This document shows, piece by piece, positions 17,477-25,160 of a DNA stretch of 25,160 nucleotides (its first letter is position 1; every line of letters starts with the position of its first letter). A model generated the notes under the pieces. That model was given only the letters and a program-made list of their open reading frames with translations. It was not told the origin of the DNA and made no database searches. This DNA is from Bacteroidota bacterium (GTDB lineage Bacteria > Bacteroidota > Ignavibacteria > Kapaibacteriales > UBA2268): contig DAHXMP010000014.1 in NCBI GenBank assembly GCA_027371665.1, positions 1 through 25,160 on the forward strand, read 5' to 3'. A program made the translations under genes and the position numbers.

Positions 17477-19465
17477 ATGGACCCGGTAGATATTAAAATT
17501 TTTGGGATTCCCGGTATTTATTATCTGTGGCTATTTACTGTTATATCCCTCTTCTTTTTTCTGAAAAGAGCTGTTAAAATTGTCGGTATTTTGAAAAAAG
17601 CAAAACCTGAAAACCGCTTTGGAAATTTTGGCAGGCAGGCAGTTAATTTCTTAAAATTTGTATTAGGACAAAGAAGATTATTCAATGAAAAAAGCATTGG
17701 CTTGCCTCATTTTTTATTTTTCTGGGGCTTTGTCTTCTATGCGGCCTCATTTTGGTGGAATTTAATTAAAGGACTGCTCCCGTTTGTACCGATTGGATAT
17801 ACCGATAATATTGGAATAATTGGCTTGGCACTCGAAGTTATGGGAGTGCTGGTAATTATTTCAATAATTATTGCGGTCCTTAGAAGGCTGTTCTTCCCGC
17901 CTGCTCATCTTCAGCAAACTTACGACGCAACGATTATACTGTCATTAATTGCAATATTAATGATTACCCTGGTCCTCGGGCAATCGTTTAAATCTGTCGC
18001 AGAACCCTCATCATGGAGCCCTGTGGGCAAATTTATTTCCGCATCATTTTCAGGGATGAGCGGCTCATCTGCTATCAGCCTTTTTAAGGGAATGTGGTGG
18101 ATACATATTATTACCGTCTTATTCTTTCTCGCTTACATACCCTATTCAAAACACATGCACCTGCTTGCGTCACCTTTTAATGTTTTCTTCAGGGATAATC
18201 TGAAACCTGCCGATTTGTCAATAAAAGGAGCGGGTGACGACATTAGCTCAGGTGCATCGAAATGGCAGGAACTAACATGGAAAGATTTGCTGAACAGCTT
18301 CTCATGTGCCGAATGTGGCAGGTGCGACAGAGTTTGCCCGGCACTAAATTCAGGACAGGAACTATCGCCGAGAGTTATTTTGCATGAAATAAAAGAACAT
18401 TTGTACGAAACGGGATTCAAAACTCCAACGAATGGCTCTCATGCTTTAATCGGCGAGTTGATTCCGAGAGATGTTTTATGGCAATGCACGACCTGCATGT
18501 CCTGTATGGAGCAATGCCCGGTGCTAAATGAGCATGTCCCGGTCATCGTTTCGATGAGACGTAATTTAATAAATCGGGGAGAAGTCGAGCAGACCGTTCA
18601 GGACGTTCTTAAGAAACTTCAGCGGTACGGCAATTCATTCGGACAGTCTGACAGGAACAGGGCAAAGTGGACGGCAACGCTCGAGACGAAAGTCAAGGAT
18701 GCCCGGAAAGAAGAAGTCGAATACTTGTGGATTACCGGAGACTATGCCTCATTCGATTCGAGGATTCAAAATATAACCCAAAAAACATCTATGATTTTCA
18801 AAAAAGCAGGGCTTGATTTTGGGATTCTATATGAGGCTGAGAAAAATTCCGGCAACGACATCAGGCGTGTAGGCGAAGAGGGCTTATTTGAATTTCTTAA
18901 GGATAAAAATATCCAGGCGATTAAAAAGGCTAAATTCAAAAAGATAATAACTACAGACCCGCACACATATAGCACGCTGAAGAATGAATATGATTTGAAA
19001 GTGAACGGTAACGGCGAGAATGTAAGTATTCAACATTATACGGAACTTATTGACGAGCTTATAAAAGACAAAATATTAATTATTCGTAAAAAGCTTGGGA
19101 TAAATGCCACATATCACGACCCATGTTATTTAGGGCGATACAACGGGGTCTATGAGCCGCCAAGAAGGATTTTAAGAGCAATAGGGATAAATTTAGAGGA
19201 AATGCCGAGGAACAGGAGTAGGAGCTACTGCTGCGGTGCCGGCGGCGGAAGAATCTGGATGGAAGATAAAGTTCCCATTAAAGAAAGGCCATCGGAAAGC
19301 AGGATTCGCGAAGCTGTATCCTTATCTAATGTAAAAACTTTTGTCGTTGCCTGCCCGAAGGATATAGTCATGTTCCAGGACGCTGCAAAAACGACAGGAA
19401 ACGAAGACAAGATTAAAGTCAAAGATATATCCGAACTTGTGTGGGATGCTTTAGAATCTCAGTAG
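17477..19465 (+). CDS. membrane HdrD/EMO-like ETF:quinone oxidoreductase with reduced CCG ligands
   Basis: This 662-residue protein should move electrons between EtfAB and the menaquinone pool. The N-terminus has five membrane segments (about 13-33, 76-97, 112-137, 151-169, 206-224) with histidines H78, H144, H210, H226 and H228 able to bind haem b. Two ferredoxin-type [4Fe-4S] sites follow (C277, C280, C283, C287; C337, C340, C343, C347), then two CCG domains. CCG2 keeps C550, C585-C586 and C626 but reads CPKD where CPxC is usual. CCG1 (about 414-505) has no cysteine: the expected sites read NSGND and TTDPHT. The domain order is that of the ETF:menaquinone oxidoreductase (EMO, DUF224) family. 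GGGGA lies 7 bases before the ATG. Confidence 0.88.
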   Translation: MDPVDIKIFGIPGIYYLWLFTVISLFFFLKRAVKIVGILKKAKPENRFGNFGRQAVNFLKFVLGQRRLFNEKSIGLPHFLFFWGFVFYAASFWWNLIKGLLPFVPIGYTDNIGIIGLALEVMGVLVIISIIIAVLRRLFFPPAHLQQTYDATIILSLIAILMITLVLGQSFKSVAEPSSWSPVGKFISASFSGMSGSSAISLFKGMWWIHIITVLFFLAYIPYSKHMHLLASPFNVFFRDNLKPADLSIKGAGDDISSGASKWQELTWKDLLNSFSCAECGRCDRVCPALNSGQELSPRVILHEIKEHLYETGFKTPTNGSHALIGELIPRDVLWQCTTCMSCMEQCPVLNEHVPVIVSMRRNLINRGEVEQTVQDVLKKLQRYGNSFGQSDRNRAKWTATLETKVKDARKEEVEYLWITGDYASFDSRIQNITQKTSMIFKKAGLDFGILYEAEKNSGNDIRRVGEEGLFEFLKDKNIQAIKKAKFKKIITTDPHTYSTLKNEYDLKVNGNGENVSIQHYTELIDELIKDKILIIRKKLGINATYHDPCYLGRYNGVYEPPRRILRAIGINLEEMPRNRSRSYCCGAGGGRIWMEDKVPIKERPSESRIREAVSLSNVKTFVVACPKDIVMFQDAAKTTGNEDKIKVKDISELVWDALESQ

Positions 19466-19518
19466 TTCTAAAGATAATGAGAAATCAAGAAACAGAAATT
19501 AAATAGGAGGTTTAAATA

Positions 19519-20715
19519 ATGGCTACAGATATAGAAGGAATCAAAAGCGTAACGCTCGAGACCATTTATGACACGCCGGAAGGGAAACTTATTCAATCGT
19601 GTATTCAATGCGGTACCTGTGCAGGAGCATGTCCTCACGGAGAATACATGGATTATCCTCCGAGGCGTATCATTAAAATGCTTCAGCACGGCTTAATCGA
19701 GAAAGTATTTGAAACAGACAGTATGTTGAAGTGCGTGAACTGTTATGCCTGTATGGTAAAATGTCCGAGAGAAATACACCTGACAGAAGTTATTCTGCAA
19801 TTGGTCAAAGAGCAGACAATTATCAGGTTGCCCGCAGTTCCACCGGAATTACAAAAAGCATTGGAAAACAATTATCGCTACGGCAACCCGATGGGCGAAT
19901 CCGGCAGAAAGAGAGCCAATTGGGTAACGACATCATCCGTACCGGTCAGAATTTTAAGCCAGAATCCCGAACCTGTCGATGTGTTGTGGTTTGTAGAGAG
20001 TTATCCATCCTATCATCCGAGGGGGCAGGACACGTGCAGGGCATTGGCTAAAATTCTGAATGCTTTGGAAATTGATTTTGCGATACTCGGCAACGAAGAA
20101 AAAAGTGCCGGCGAGTGCGGGATGCTTTCTTATGAATCCGGGCTTGCAGAAGCTTTGGTGGATTATAATATGTCAGTGTTTGCAAAATATAAGTTTAACA
20201 AAATGATTACGACAGACCCACATGCCCTTGATGCATTTAACTATAGGTATAAGCTTTATGATTTCGGCTATGAAGCCCAGCATGCAATTCTATTTATTAT
20301 GCAATATCATGACAGACTGAAGCCGTTGCTGAAAAAAACGCTCGGTTACTCGGTTACATACCATGATTCCTGCTGCCTGGGCAGGCATAATAAATTTTAT
20401 GACGAACCGAGGCAGCTTCTTCAATTAATTCCCGGTATAAAGCTTGTCGAGATGGTTCATAACCGTCTCAATTCAATTTGCTGCGGGGGAGGCGGCGGAG
20501 GCATGTGGCTCGACACATATTTCAAGTCGCAGAATATGGAAAGGCTTTCAGACATCAGGGTAAAAGAAGCAATCGAAACCGGGGCTGATATTCTTGCCGT
20601 GGCTTGTCCATATGAAATACCGCGTTTCGAGGATGCTCTGAAAGTTGCCGGATATGATAAAAAAATAGCAGTAAAGGACATCGTTGAATTAGTATCTGAA
20701 TCAATGGAGGACTGA
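19519..20715 (+). CDS. HdrC-HdrB fusion-like iron-sulfur protein with reduced CCG ligands
   Basis: This soluble 398-residue protein combines an HdrC-like part with two [4Fe-4S] sites (C28, C31, C34, C38; C72, C75, C78, C82) and an HdrB-like part with two CCG domains. As in the preceding protein, CCG1 (about 152-243) lacks its ligands: EEKSAGECGM and TTDPHALDAF stand where CCG and CPxC are expected. CCG2 has C285-C286, C321-C322 and C363, but the final pair reads CPYE. The linker RYGNPMGESGRKRANW closely parallels RYGNSFGQSDRNRAKW in the membrane protein, so the two genes are paralogues. AGGAGG lies 8 bases before the ATG. Next to hdrA it should take the place of HdrBC, but disulfide reduction at two non-cubane clusters seems unlikely. 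Confidence 0.85.
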   Translation: MATDIEGIKSVTLETIYDTPEGKLIQSCIQCGTCAGACPHGEYMDYPPRRIIKMLQHGLIEKVFETDSMLKCVNCYACMVKCPREIHLTEVILQLVKEQTIIRLPAVPPELQKALENNYRYGNPMGESGRKRANWVTTSSVPVRILSQNPEPVDVLWFVESYPSYHPRGQDTCRALAKILNALEIDFAILGNEEKSAGECGMLSYESGLAEALVDYNMSVFAKYKFNKMITTDPHALDAFNYRYKLYDFGYEAQHAILFIMQYHDRLKPLLKKTLGYSVTYHDSCCLGRHNKFYDEPRQLLQLIPGIKLVEMVHNRLNSICCGGGGGGMWLDTYFKSQNMERLSDIRVKEAIETGADILAVACPYEIPRFEDALKVAGYDKKIAVKDIVELVSESMED

Positions 20716-20717
20716 AA

Positions 20718-22733
20718 ATGTCAAAAACAACCGGAAATACAAGAACAGGATTTTACATCTGCCATTGCGGCACTAATATAGCCGGTACTGTGGATGTAGA
20801 AAAAGTCGTTGACTATGTCTCCAAACTTCCAAATGTCGTTGTCGCGAAGCACTATAAATATATGTGTTCGGACCCGGGGCAGGAAATGATTCAGAAGGAT
20901 ATAAGGGACCAGAACCTGAACAGGCTTGTCGTTGCCGCATGTTCACCTTTCCTGCATGAAAGGACATTTCGGAATGTCGCATCGCAGGCAGGGCTAAATC
21001 AATTTTTCTTCCAAATGGTAAACACCCGAGAACAAAATGCCTGGGTTCATCTCGATGCTCTTGCCTCTACAGAAAAGGCGATTGATTTGGCACGTTCCGC
21101 TATATTCAGGGTAGCTTTTCACAAACCACTCGAACAAAAAAAGGTTCCGATTCATCCCGGCGTTCTCGTTGTCGGAGGAGGTATTGCGGGAATTCATGCA
21201 TCTTTAACACTTGCTAATGCCGGGAAGAAGGTTTTCCTTGTCGAGAGAGAACCTACAATCGGCGGGCACATGGCAATGTTCGACAAAACATTCCCGACAC
21301 TCGATTGTGCGGCATGTATCCTGACACCTAAAATGTCTTCAGTTAAGAATCATCCTAACATCACGATGTGGACTTACTCGGAAATTGAAAGCGTTGACGG
21401 CTATGTTGGCAATTTTAAAGTAAATGTGAAAAAGAAACCAAGATATATAATAGAAGATTTATGCGTAGGCTGTCTCGATTGTATAGATGCCTGCGTTTAT
21501 AAAGAACCGAGATTTTTCGATGAATTTAACCAGGGATTATCGAAACGGAAACCGGTTTATATACCGTTCCCGCAGGCAACTCCACAGCTCGTCGTGATTG
21601 ACCCGGAAACATGTATTGACTTTAAGTCAAACAAATGTAAAAAAACATGCGTAGATGTATGCGAGAGAAAGGCAATTGACCTGAACCAGCAGCCGGAACA
21701 TAAAGAAATCGAAGTTGGGACAATCATAGTTGCAACCGGCTTCAAGCCTTTCGATGCATCAGGAGTTCCTTATTACGGTTACGGAGTTTATCCTAATGTA
21801 TATACTGCTCTCGAAGTCGAAAGACTTATAAATGCTTCCGGACCAACTTCCGGCGAAGTCGTTATGAGGGACGGGAGCAGGCCTGAGAAAATAGCAATTA
21901 TACATTGTGTCGGCTCGAGGGACAAAAATACAAATTTGTGGTGCTCGAGGGTATGTTGCTTGTATTCGCTGAAACTCGCACATTTACTGAAGGAGCATAC
22001 TCATGCAGATATTTATAATTTTTATATAGATATCCGCACACCCGGAAAGATGATGGAAGAATTTTATTACAGGATGGCTGAAGAAGGAACCAAATTCATC
22101 CGTGGACGAGTAGCGGATATTTATCCCGACCTTACCGATGAAGTACACCGCAGATTAATCGTTAAAGCCGAGGATACGTTAATCAGCGAAATAATAAAAG
22201 TACCTGTGGACATGGTTGTCCTTTCAACCGGACTTGAACCGCGTGCAGATGCAAACGATGTCAGGAGGATGTTTAATATCACTTGTTCAACAGAGGGCTT
22301 TTTCATCGAACGTCATCCCAAGCTGGCTCCGGTTAATACTTTTACGGATGGAATTTTTCTAGCCGGATGCTGCCAGGGGCCTAAGGACATTCCCGACACC
22401 GTCGCACAGGCTGGGGCAGCGGCTGCCGAAGCATTGGCTCTGATAGATTCGGGATTTATCGAACTCGAACCCAATACCGCTTTCGTAGTCGAAGTAGATT
22501 GTTCAGGCTGTAAATCCTGCGTACCATTGTGTCCTTACAGTGCGATTTCCTACCAGGAGGATAAAAAGAAGGCTTATATTAATGAAGCTTTGTGCAAGGG
22601 ATGCGGGACATGCGTTGCATCCTGCCCTTCAGGCTCTATTAAGCAAAACCTGTTCGAGGATGAAGAAATCTATAGCGAAATTGATGGAATTTTAAATTAT
22701 ACAAATATATATGAGGTGTCTGAATGCTGCTAG
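20718..22733 (+). CDS. hdrA: heterodisulfide reductase subunit A, flavin-bifurcating core
   Basis: HdrA (671 residues) is the FAD-containing hub of Hdr complexes that splits electron pairs between ferredoxin and a second acceptor. The N-terminal domain carries C15, C50 and C75 (AACSPFLHERTF). The FAD fold begins with VLVVGGGIAGIHAS (149-162) and is followed by LDCAAC (195-200), a family hallmark. Ferredoxin-type sites lie at C249-C259, C299-C315, C595-C605 and C626-C636. The start is 2 bases after the stop of the HdrB-like gene, with GGAGG 7 bases ahead, and the end overlaps mvhD by 10 bases. Such tight coupling indicates one complex. Length and order agree with HdrA of methanogens and sulfate reducers. 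Confidence 0.95.
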   Translation: MSKTTGNTRTGFYICHCGTNIAGTVDVEKVVDYVSKLPNVVVAKHYKYMCSDPGQEMIQKDIRDQNLNRLVVAACSPFLHERTFRNVASQAGLNQFFFQMVNTREQNAWVHLDALASTEKAIDLARSAIFRVAFHKPLEQKKVPIHPGVLVVGGGIAGIHASLTLANAGKKVFLVEREPTIGGHMAMFDKTFPTLDCAACILTPKMSSVKNHPNITMWTYSEIESVDGYVGNFKVNVKKKPRYIIEDLCVGCLDCIDACVYKEPRFFDEFNQGLSKRKPVYIPFPQATPQLVVIDPETCIDFKSNKCKKTCVDVCERKAIDLNQQPEHKEIEVGTIIVATGFKPFDASGVPYYGYGVYPNVYTALEVERLINASGPTSGEVVMRDGSRPEKIAIIHCVGSRDKNTNLWCSRVCCLYSLKLAHLLKEHTHADIYNFYIDIRTPGKMMEEFYYRMAEEGTKFIRGRVADIYPDLTDEVHRRLIVKAEDTLISEIIKVPVDMVVLSTGLEPRADANDVRRMFNITCSTEGFFIERHPKLAPVNTFTDGIFLAGCCQGPKDIPDTVAQAGAAAAEALALIDSGFIELEPNTAFVVEVDCSGCKSCVPLCPYSAISYQEDKKKAYINEALCKGCGTCVASCPSGSIKQNLFEDEEIYSEIDGILNYTNIYEVSECC

Positions 22734-23242
22734 ATGAAAACAAAAGCCAGAGCGGCTCACAGGGATGGCAGCCTAAAATCATCGCTTTTTTCTGTAACTG
22801 GTGTACATATACAGCCGCTGACCTGGCTGGGGTTTCGAGAATCAAACATGCACCGAATGCAAGAGTGATAAGGGTTATGTGTTCGGGAAGGGTTGACCCG
22901 CAGTTTATTCTCGATTCGTTTGCCAAAGGTGCCGATGGTGTCCTGGTTGGCGGCTGCCATCCCGGCGACTGTCATTACCAGGAAGGGAATTACAAATGCT
23001 TAAGGCGTTTTCAGCTCTTCAAAAGAGTAGTCGAATCATTCGGAATTAATAAAGACAGGTTAAGGCTCGAGTGGATTTCCGCATCCGAAGGAGACAAAGT
23101 GAGGCTCGTCATCAATGATATGGTGGCTAAAGTGAAGGCTTTGGGGCCTCTTTCACTGCCGAAAAAATTTTCCGAATGGGATAAAGAAATGAATATTATA
23201 GAAGAAAAAATAGCAGGGAAGGAGGAAGCGGTTCATGCCTGA
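22724..23242 (+). CDS. mvhD: MvhD, hydrogenase iron-sulfur (delta) subunit
   Basis: This 172-residue [2Fe-2S] protein connects the hydrogenase to HdrA. The motif FFCNWCTYTAADLAG (C24, C27) and RVMCSGRVDP (C53), with VGGCHPGDCHYQEGN (C78, C83), are diagnostic of the family. It starts inside the end of hdrA, with GAGGTG before it, and ends 8 bases inside mvhG. The last 30 residues are charged and helical, slightly longer than the common core of about 140 residues. The acceptor could in principle be a formate dehydrogenase as in some relatives, but here the hydrogenase genes follow directly. Confidence 0.95.
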   Translation: MLLDENKSQSGSQGWQPKIIAFFCNWCTYTAADLAGVSRIKHAPNARVIRVMCSGRVDPQFILDSFAKGADGVLVGGCHPGDCHYQEGNYKCLRRFQLFKRVVESFGINKDRLRLEWISASEGDKVRLVINDMVAKVKALGPLSLPKKFSEWDKEMNIIEEKIAGKEEAVHA

Positions 23243-24203
23243 TAAACCGAAAATCGCTATGTATTGGTGCGCCTCATGCGGCGGCTGCGAGGAATCAGTC
23301 GTTGACCTTGCCGAGGACATTTTGTTCGTGTTGGATAATGTTGATATTATTTTCTGGCCCGTCGCTTTGGATTTCAAAAAGTCCGACGTAGAAAAATACA
23401 AAGACGTGGAAATTGTTGCTTCTTTAATCAACGGTGCGATTCGTTCGACTGAACAGGAGGAAATGGTACGCCTTCTCAGGAAGAAGAGCAAAGTAATAAT
23501 TGCTTATGGTGCCTGCGCCCAGCTTGGCGGAATACCTGCCCTTGCAAATGAATTTCAAAAAGAGGAAATCCTGAGATATGTTTACGAAGAAGCTCCTTCG
23601 GCTGTCAATCCGGATAAGAAACGTCCGCAGGCTCAATTCAAAGATGACGACAGGGAAACAGAACTGCCGGAATTGTGGGACACCGTTCGTACGCTCGAAC
23701 AGGTTATTGATGTGGATTATTATTTACCGGGATGTCCTCCTTCTTCAAAGCTCTTGAAGGAAGCCGTATTGGTTCTGCTTTCCGGGATACTTCCATCGAA
23801 AGGAACAGTGCTGGCCCCCGATTTAGCACTTTGCGAGGAATGTCCAAGGAAAGACACAAAGCCTACAGATTTGTCATTTACCGAATTTAAAAGGCCAAAC
23901 ATGCATAACATTGACCCGGAAAAGTGCATACTATCCCAGGGTTTTATATGTATAGGTCCTGCGACGAGAAGTGGTTGCGGAGCGATGTGTATAGAAGGTA
24001 ACATGCCCTGCACCGGCTGTTATGGTCCCACCTCGAGAGTAAAAGACCAGGGAGCAAAAATTCTGTCGTCAATTACTTCGAATATCAGCGGAAAAACCGA
24101 AAAAGAAATCGATGCTATACTCGAAGGGATTCCCGACCCCGTCGGTACATTCTACCGTTACGGTATGGCAGGTTCACTTTTGAGAAAAAAAGTCGATTTT
24201 TAA
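23235..24203 (+). CDS. mvhG: [NiFe] hydrogenase group 3c small subunit
   Basis: This 322-residue small subunit carries electrons from the NiFe centre through iron-sulfur clusters to MvhD. The proximal cluster region has WCASCGGCEESVVDLAE (C12, C15, C18), C94 in YGACAQLGG and C167 in PGCPPS. The remaining cysteines (C200, C203, C231, C239, C248, C252, C259, C262) can hold two more clusters. There is no twin-arginine signal, so the enzyme is cytoplasmic, as expected for methyl-viologen-reducing type hydrogenases. GGAGG lies 9 bases before the ATG, and the gene overlaps mvhD by 8 bases. Confidence 0.93.
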   Translation: MPDKPKIAMYWCASCGGCEESVVDLAEDILFVLDNVDIIFWPVALDFKKSDVEKYKDVEIVASLINGAIRSTEQEEMVRLLRKKSKVIIAYGACAQLGGIPALANEFQKEEILRYVYEEAPSAVNPDKKRPQAQFKDDDRETELPELWDTVRTLEQVIDVDYYLPGCPPSSKLLKEAVLVLLSGILPSKGTVLAPDLALCEECPRKDTKPTDLSFTEFKRPNMHNIDPEKCILSQGFICIGPATRSGCGAMCIEGNMPCTGCYGPTSRVKDQGAKILSSITSNISGKTEKEIDAILEGIPDPVGTFYRYGMAGSLLRKKVDF

Positions 24204-24248
24204 TTGTTCTTTATACTGAATTTTGAAAAACAAATGCTGGAGTGAAAT

Positions 24249-25160
24249 ATGGAAGACAAAAAGCATATCGTTGTTGACCCTATAACGAGGCTTGAAGGCC
24301 ATGGCAAAATTGATATTTTTCTGAATAACAAGGGCAACGTGGATAAGGCTTATTTCCAGGTGCCCGAACTAAGGGGATTCGAAGTATTCAGCCGGGGAAG
24401 GCCCGCGGAAGATATGCCGCAAATCACGAGCCGTATATGCGGAGTTTGCCCGACAGCCCATCATATGGCTGCCACCAAAGCTCTCGACGACCTGTACAAG
24501 GTCGAACCTCCTCCTACTGCAAAAAAACTGAGGGAACTTTTATATAATATCTTCACGCTCGAAGACCATGCATTGCATGTGTACATTTTGGGTGGTCCCG
24601 ATTTTATAGTCGGTCCCGATGCCCCGAAAGAATTACGAAATGTAATTGGCGTTATTCAGAAAGTTGGGATTGATATCGGCAAAAGAGTAATATCTATGAG
24701 AAGACAGCTTAGGGAGTTAATTATTTATCTTGGCGGAAAAGTCATTCATCCCGTTTTCGGCTTGCCCGGCGGAGTAGCTAAGGGACTACCGCCAGAGAAG
24801 CTCCCCGAATTTCAGTTTGTAGCTAACGATGGGCTTGAATTCGCTCTGTTCACGCTGAAGGTGTTTAAAGATATTGTCCTGAAAAACGATGAATATGTTA
24901 AATTAATTACATCGGATGCTTACAAGCATACTACATATTATATGGGGCTTGTTGACGAGAATAATAAAGTGAATTTTTATGACGGCAAATTAAGACTCGT
25001 TGATACCGAAGGAAAAGAATATGCTAAGTTCGCTGCACAGAACTACCTCGATTACATCGCCGAGCATATCGAGCCCTGGAGCTATATTAAATTTAATTAC
25101 CTGAAACCCCTCGGTTGGCGGGGGTTTGAAGACGGTCCCGAAACGAGCGTATATGCCGTC
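24249..25160 (+). CDS. mvhA: [NiFe] hydrogenase group 3c large subunit (partial)
   Basis: The frame is open for 304 codons from the ATG at 24249 to the window end. It holds the catalytic subunit's L1 motif SRICGVCPTAHH with C64 and C67, two of the four cysteines that bind the NiFe centre, and the conserved VDPITRLEGHGK near the start. The second cysteine pair (DPCxxC, L2) would be beyond the edge. GGAG at 24239-24242 precedes the start. The 45-base gap after mvhG is the only larger gap in this part of the operon. The product, with MvhG and MvhD, takes up or releases H2 in the cytoplasm. Confidence 0.95.
   Translation, partial: MEDKKHIVVDPITRLEGHGKIDIFLNNKGNVDKAYFQVPELRGFEVFSRGRPAEDMPQITSRICGVCPTAHHMAATKALDDLYKVEPPPTAKKLRELLYNIFTLEDHALHVYILGGPDFIVGPDAPKELRNVIGVIQKVGIDIGKRVISMRRQLRELIIYLGGKVIHPVFGLPGGVAKGLPPEKLPEFQFVANDGLEFALFTLKVFKDIVLKNDEYVKLITSDAYKHTTYYMGLVDENNKVNFYDGKLRLVDTEGKEYAKFAAQNYLDYIAEHIEPWSYIKFNYLKPLGWRGFEDGPETSVYAV

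Overview
The window looks like a chromosomal stretch from an AT-rich, anaerobic or facultative bacterium of the Bacteroidota/Ignavibacteriota/Kapabacteria (FCB) type. This rests on a giant secreted protein ending in a type IX secretion (T9SS) type-A sorting domain, on DUF1573 and ASH-like surface domains, and on weak Shine-Dalgarno sites in the left half. The species cannot be fixed from sequence alone.

Left part (1-7758, minus strand): two overlapping ABC ATPases of a YbhF-like exporter (the downstream one runs off the window), behind a perfect 7-2-7 palindrome that looks like a TetR-type operator. Upstream of them lie a small MTH1187-family thiamine-binding protein and a 1880-residue T9SS cargo protein with three tandem repeats of about 350 residues. 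Middle (8010-10535, plus strand): a signalling cassette of a small DUF3391-like protein, an HDOD protein and a GAF-like histidine kinase. Then, on the minus strand (10610-14117): a secreted DUF1573 protein, a metal ABC permease and its ATPase without a visible binding protein, and a lone tyrosine recombinase. A gene-free, very AT-rich stretch (14118-14795) follows.

Right part (14796-25160, plus strand): a cytidylate kinase-like protein, then a tightly packed operon, cut by the window edge: etfB, etfA, a membrane HdrD/EMO-like ETF:quinone oxidoreductase, a soluble HdrC-HdrB fusion-like protein, hdrA, mvhD, mvhG and mvhA. The operon joins a group 3c [NiFe] hydrogenase/HdrA flavin-bifurcation module to an electron-transferring flavoprotein and a membrane quinone-reactive iron-sulfur protein. 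The likely job is to exchange electrons between H2, ferredoxin, the ETF and the menaquinone pool. Both CCG-domain proteins have lost every recognisable cysteine ligand of their first CCG domain and the last ligand of the second. They are therefore unlikely to be ordinary heterodisulfide reductases and more likely act as electron conduits. This composite hydrogenase-Hdr-ETF-quinone system is the most interesting content of the window. A good sigma70-like promoter with a palindrome in its spacer sits directly in front of etfB.
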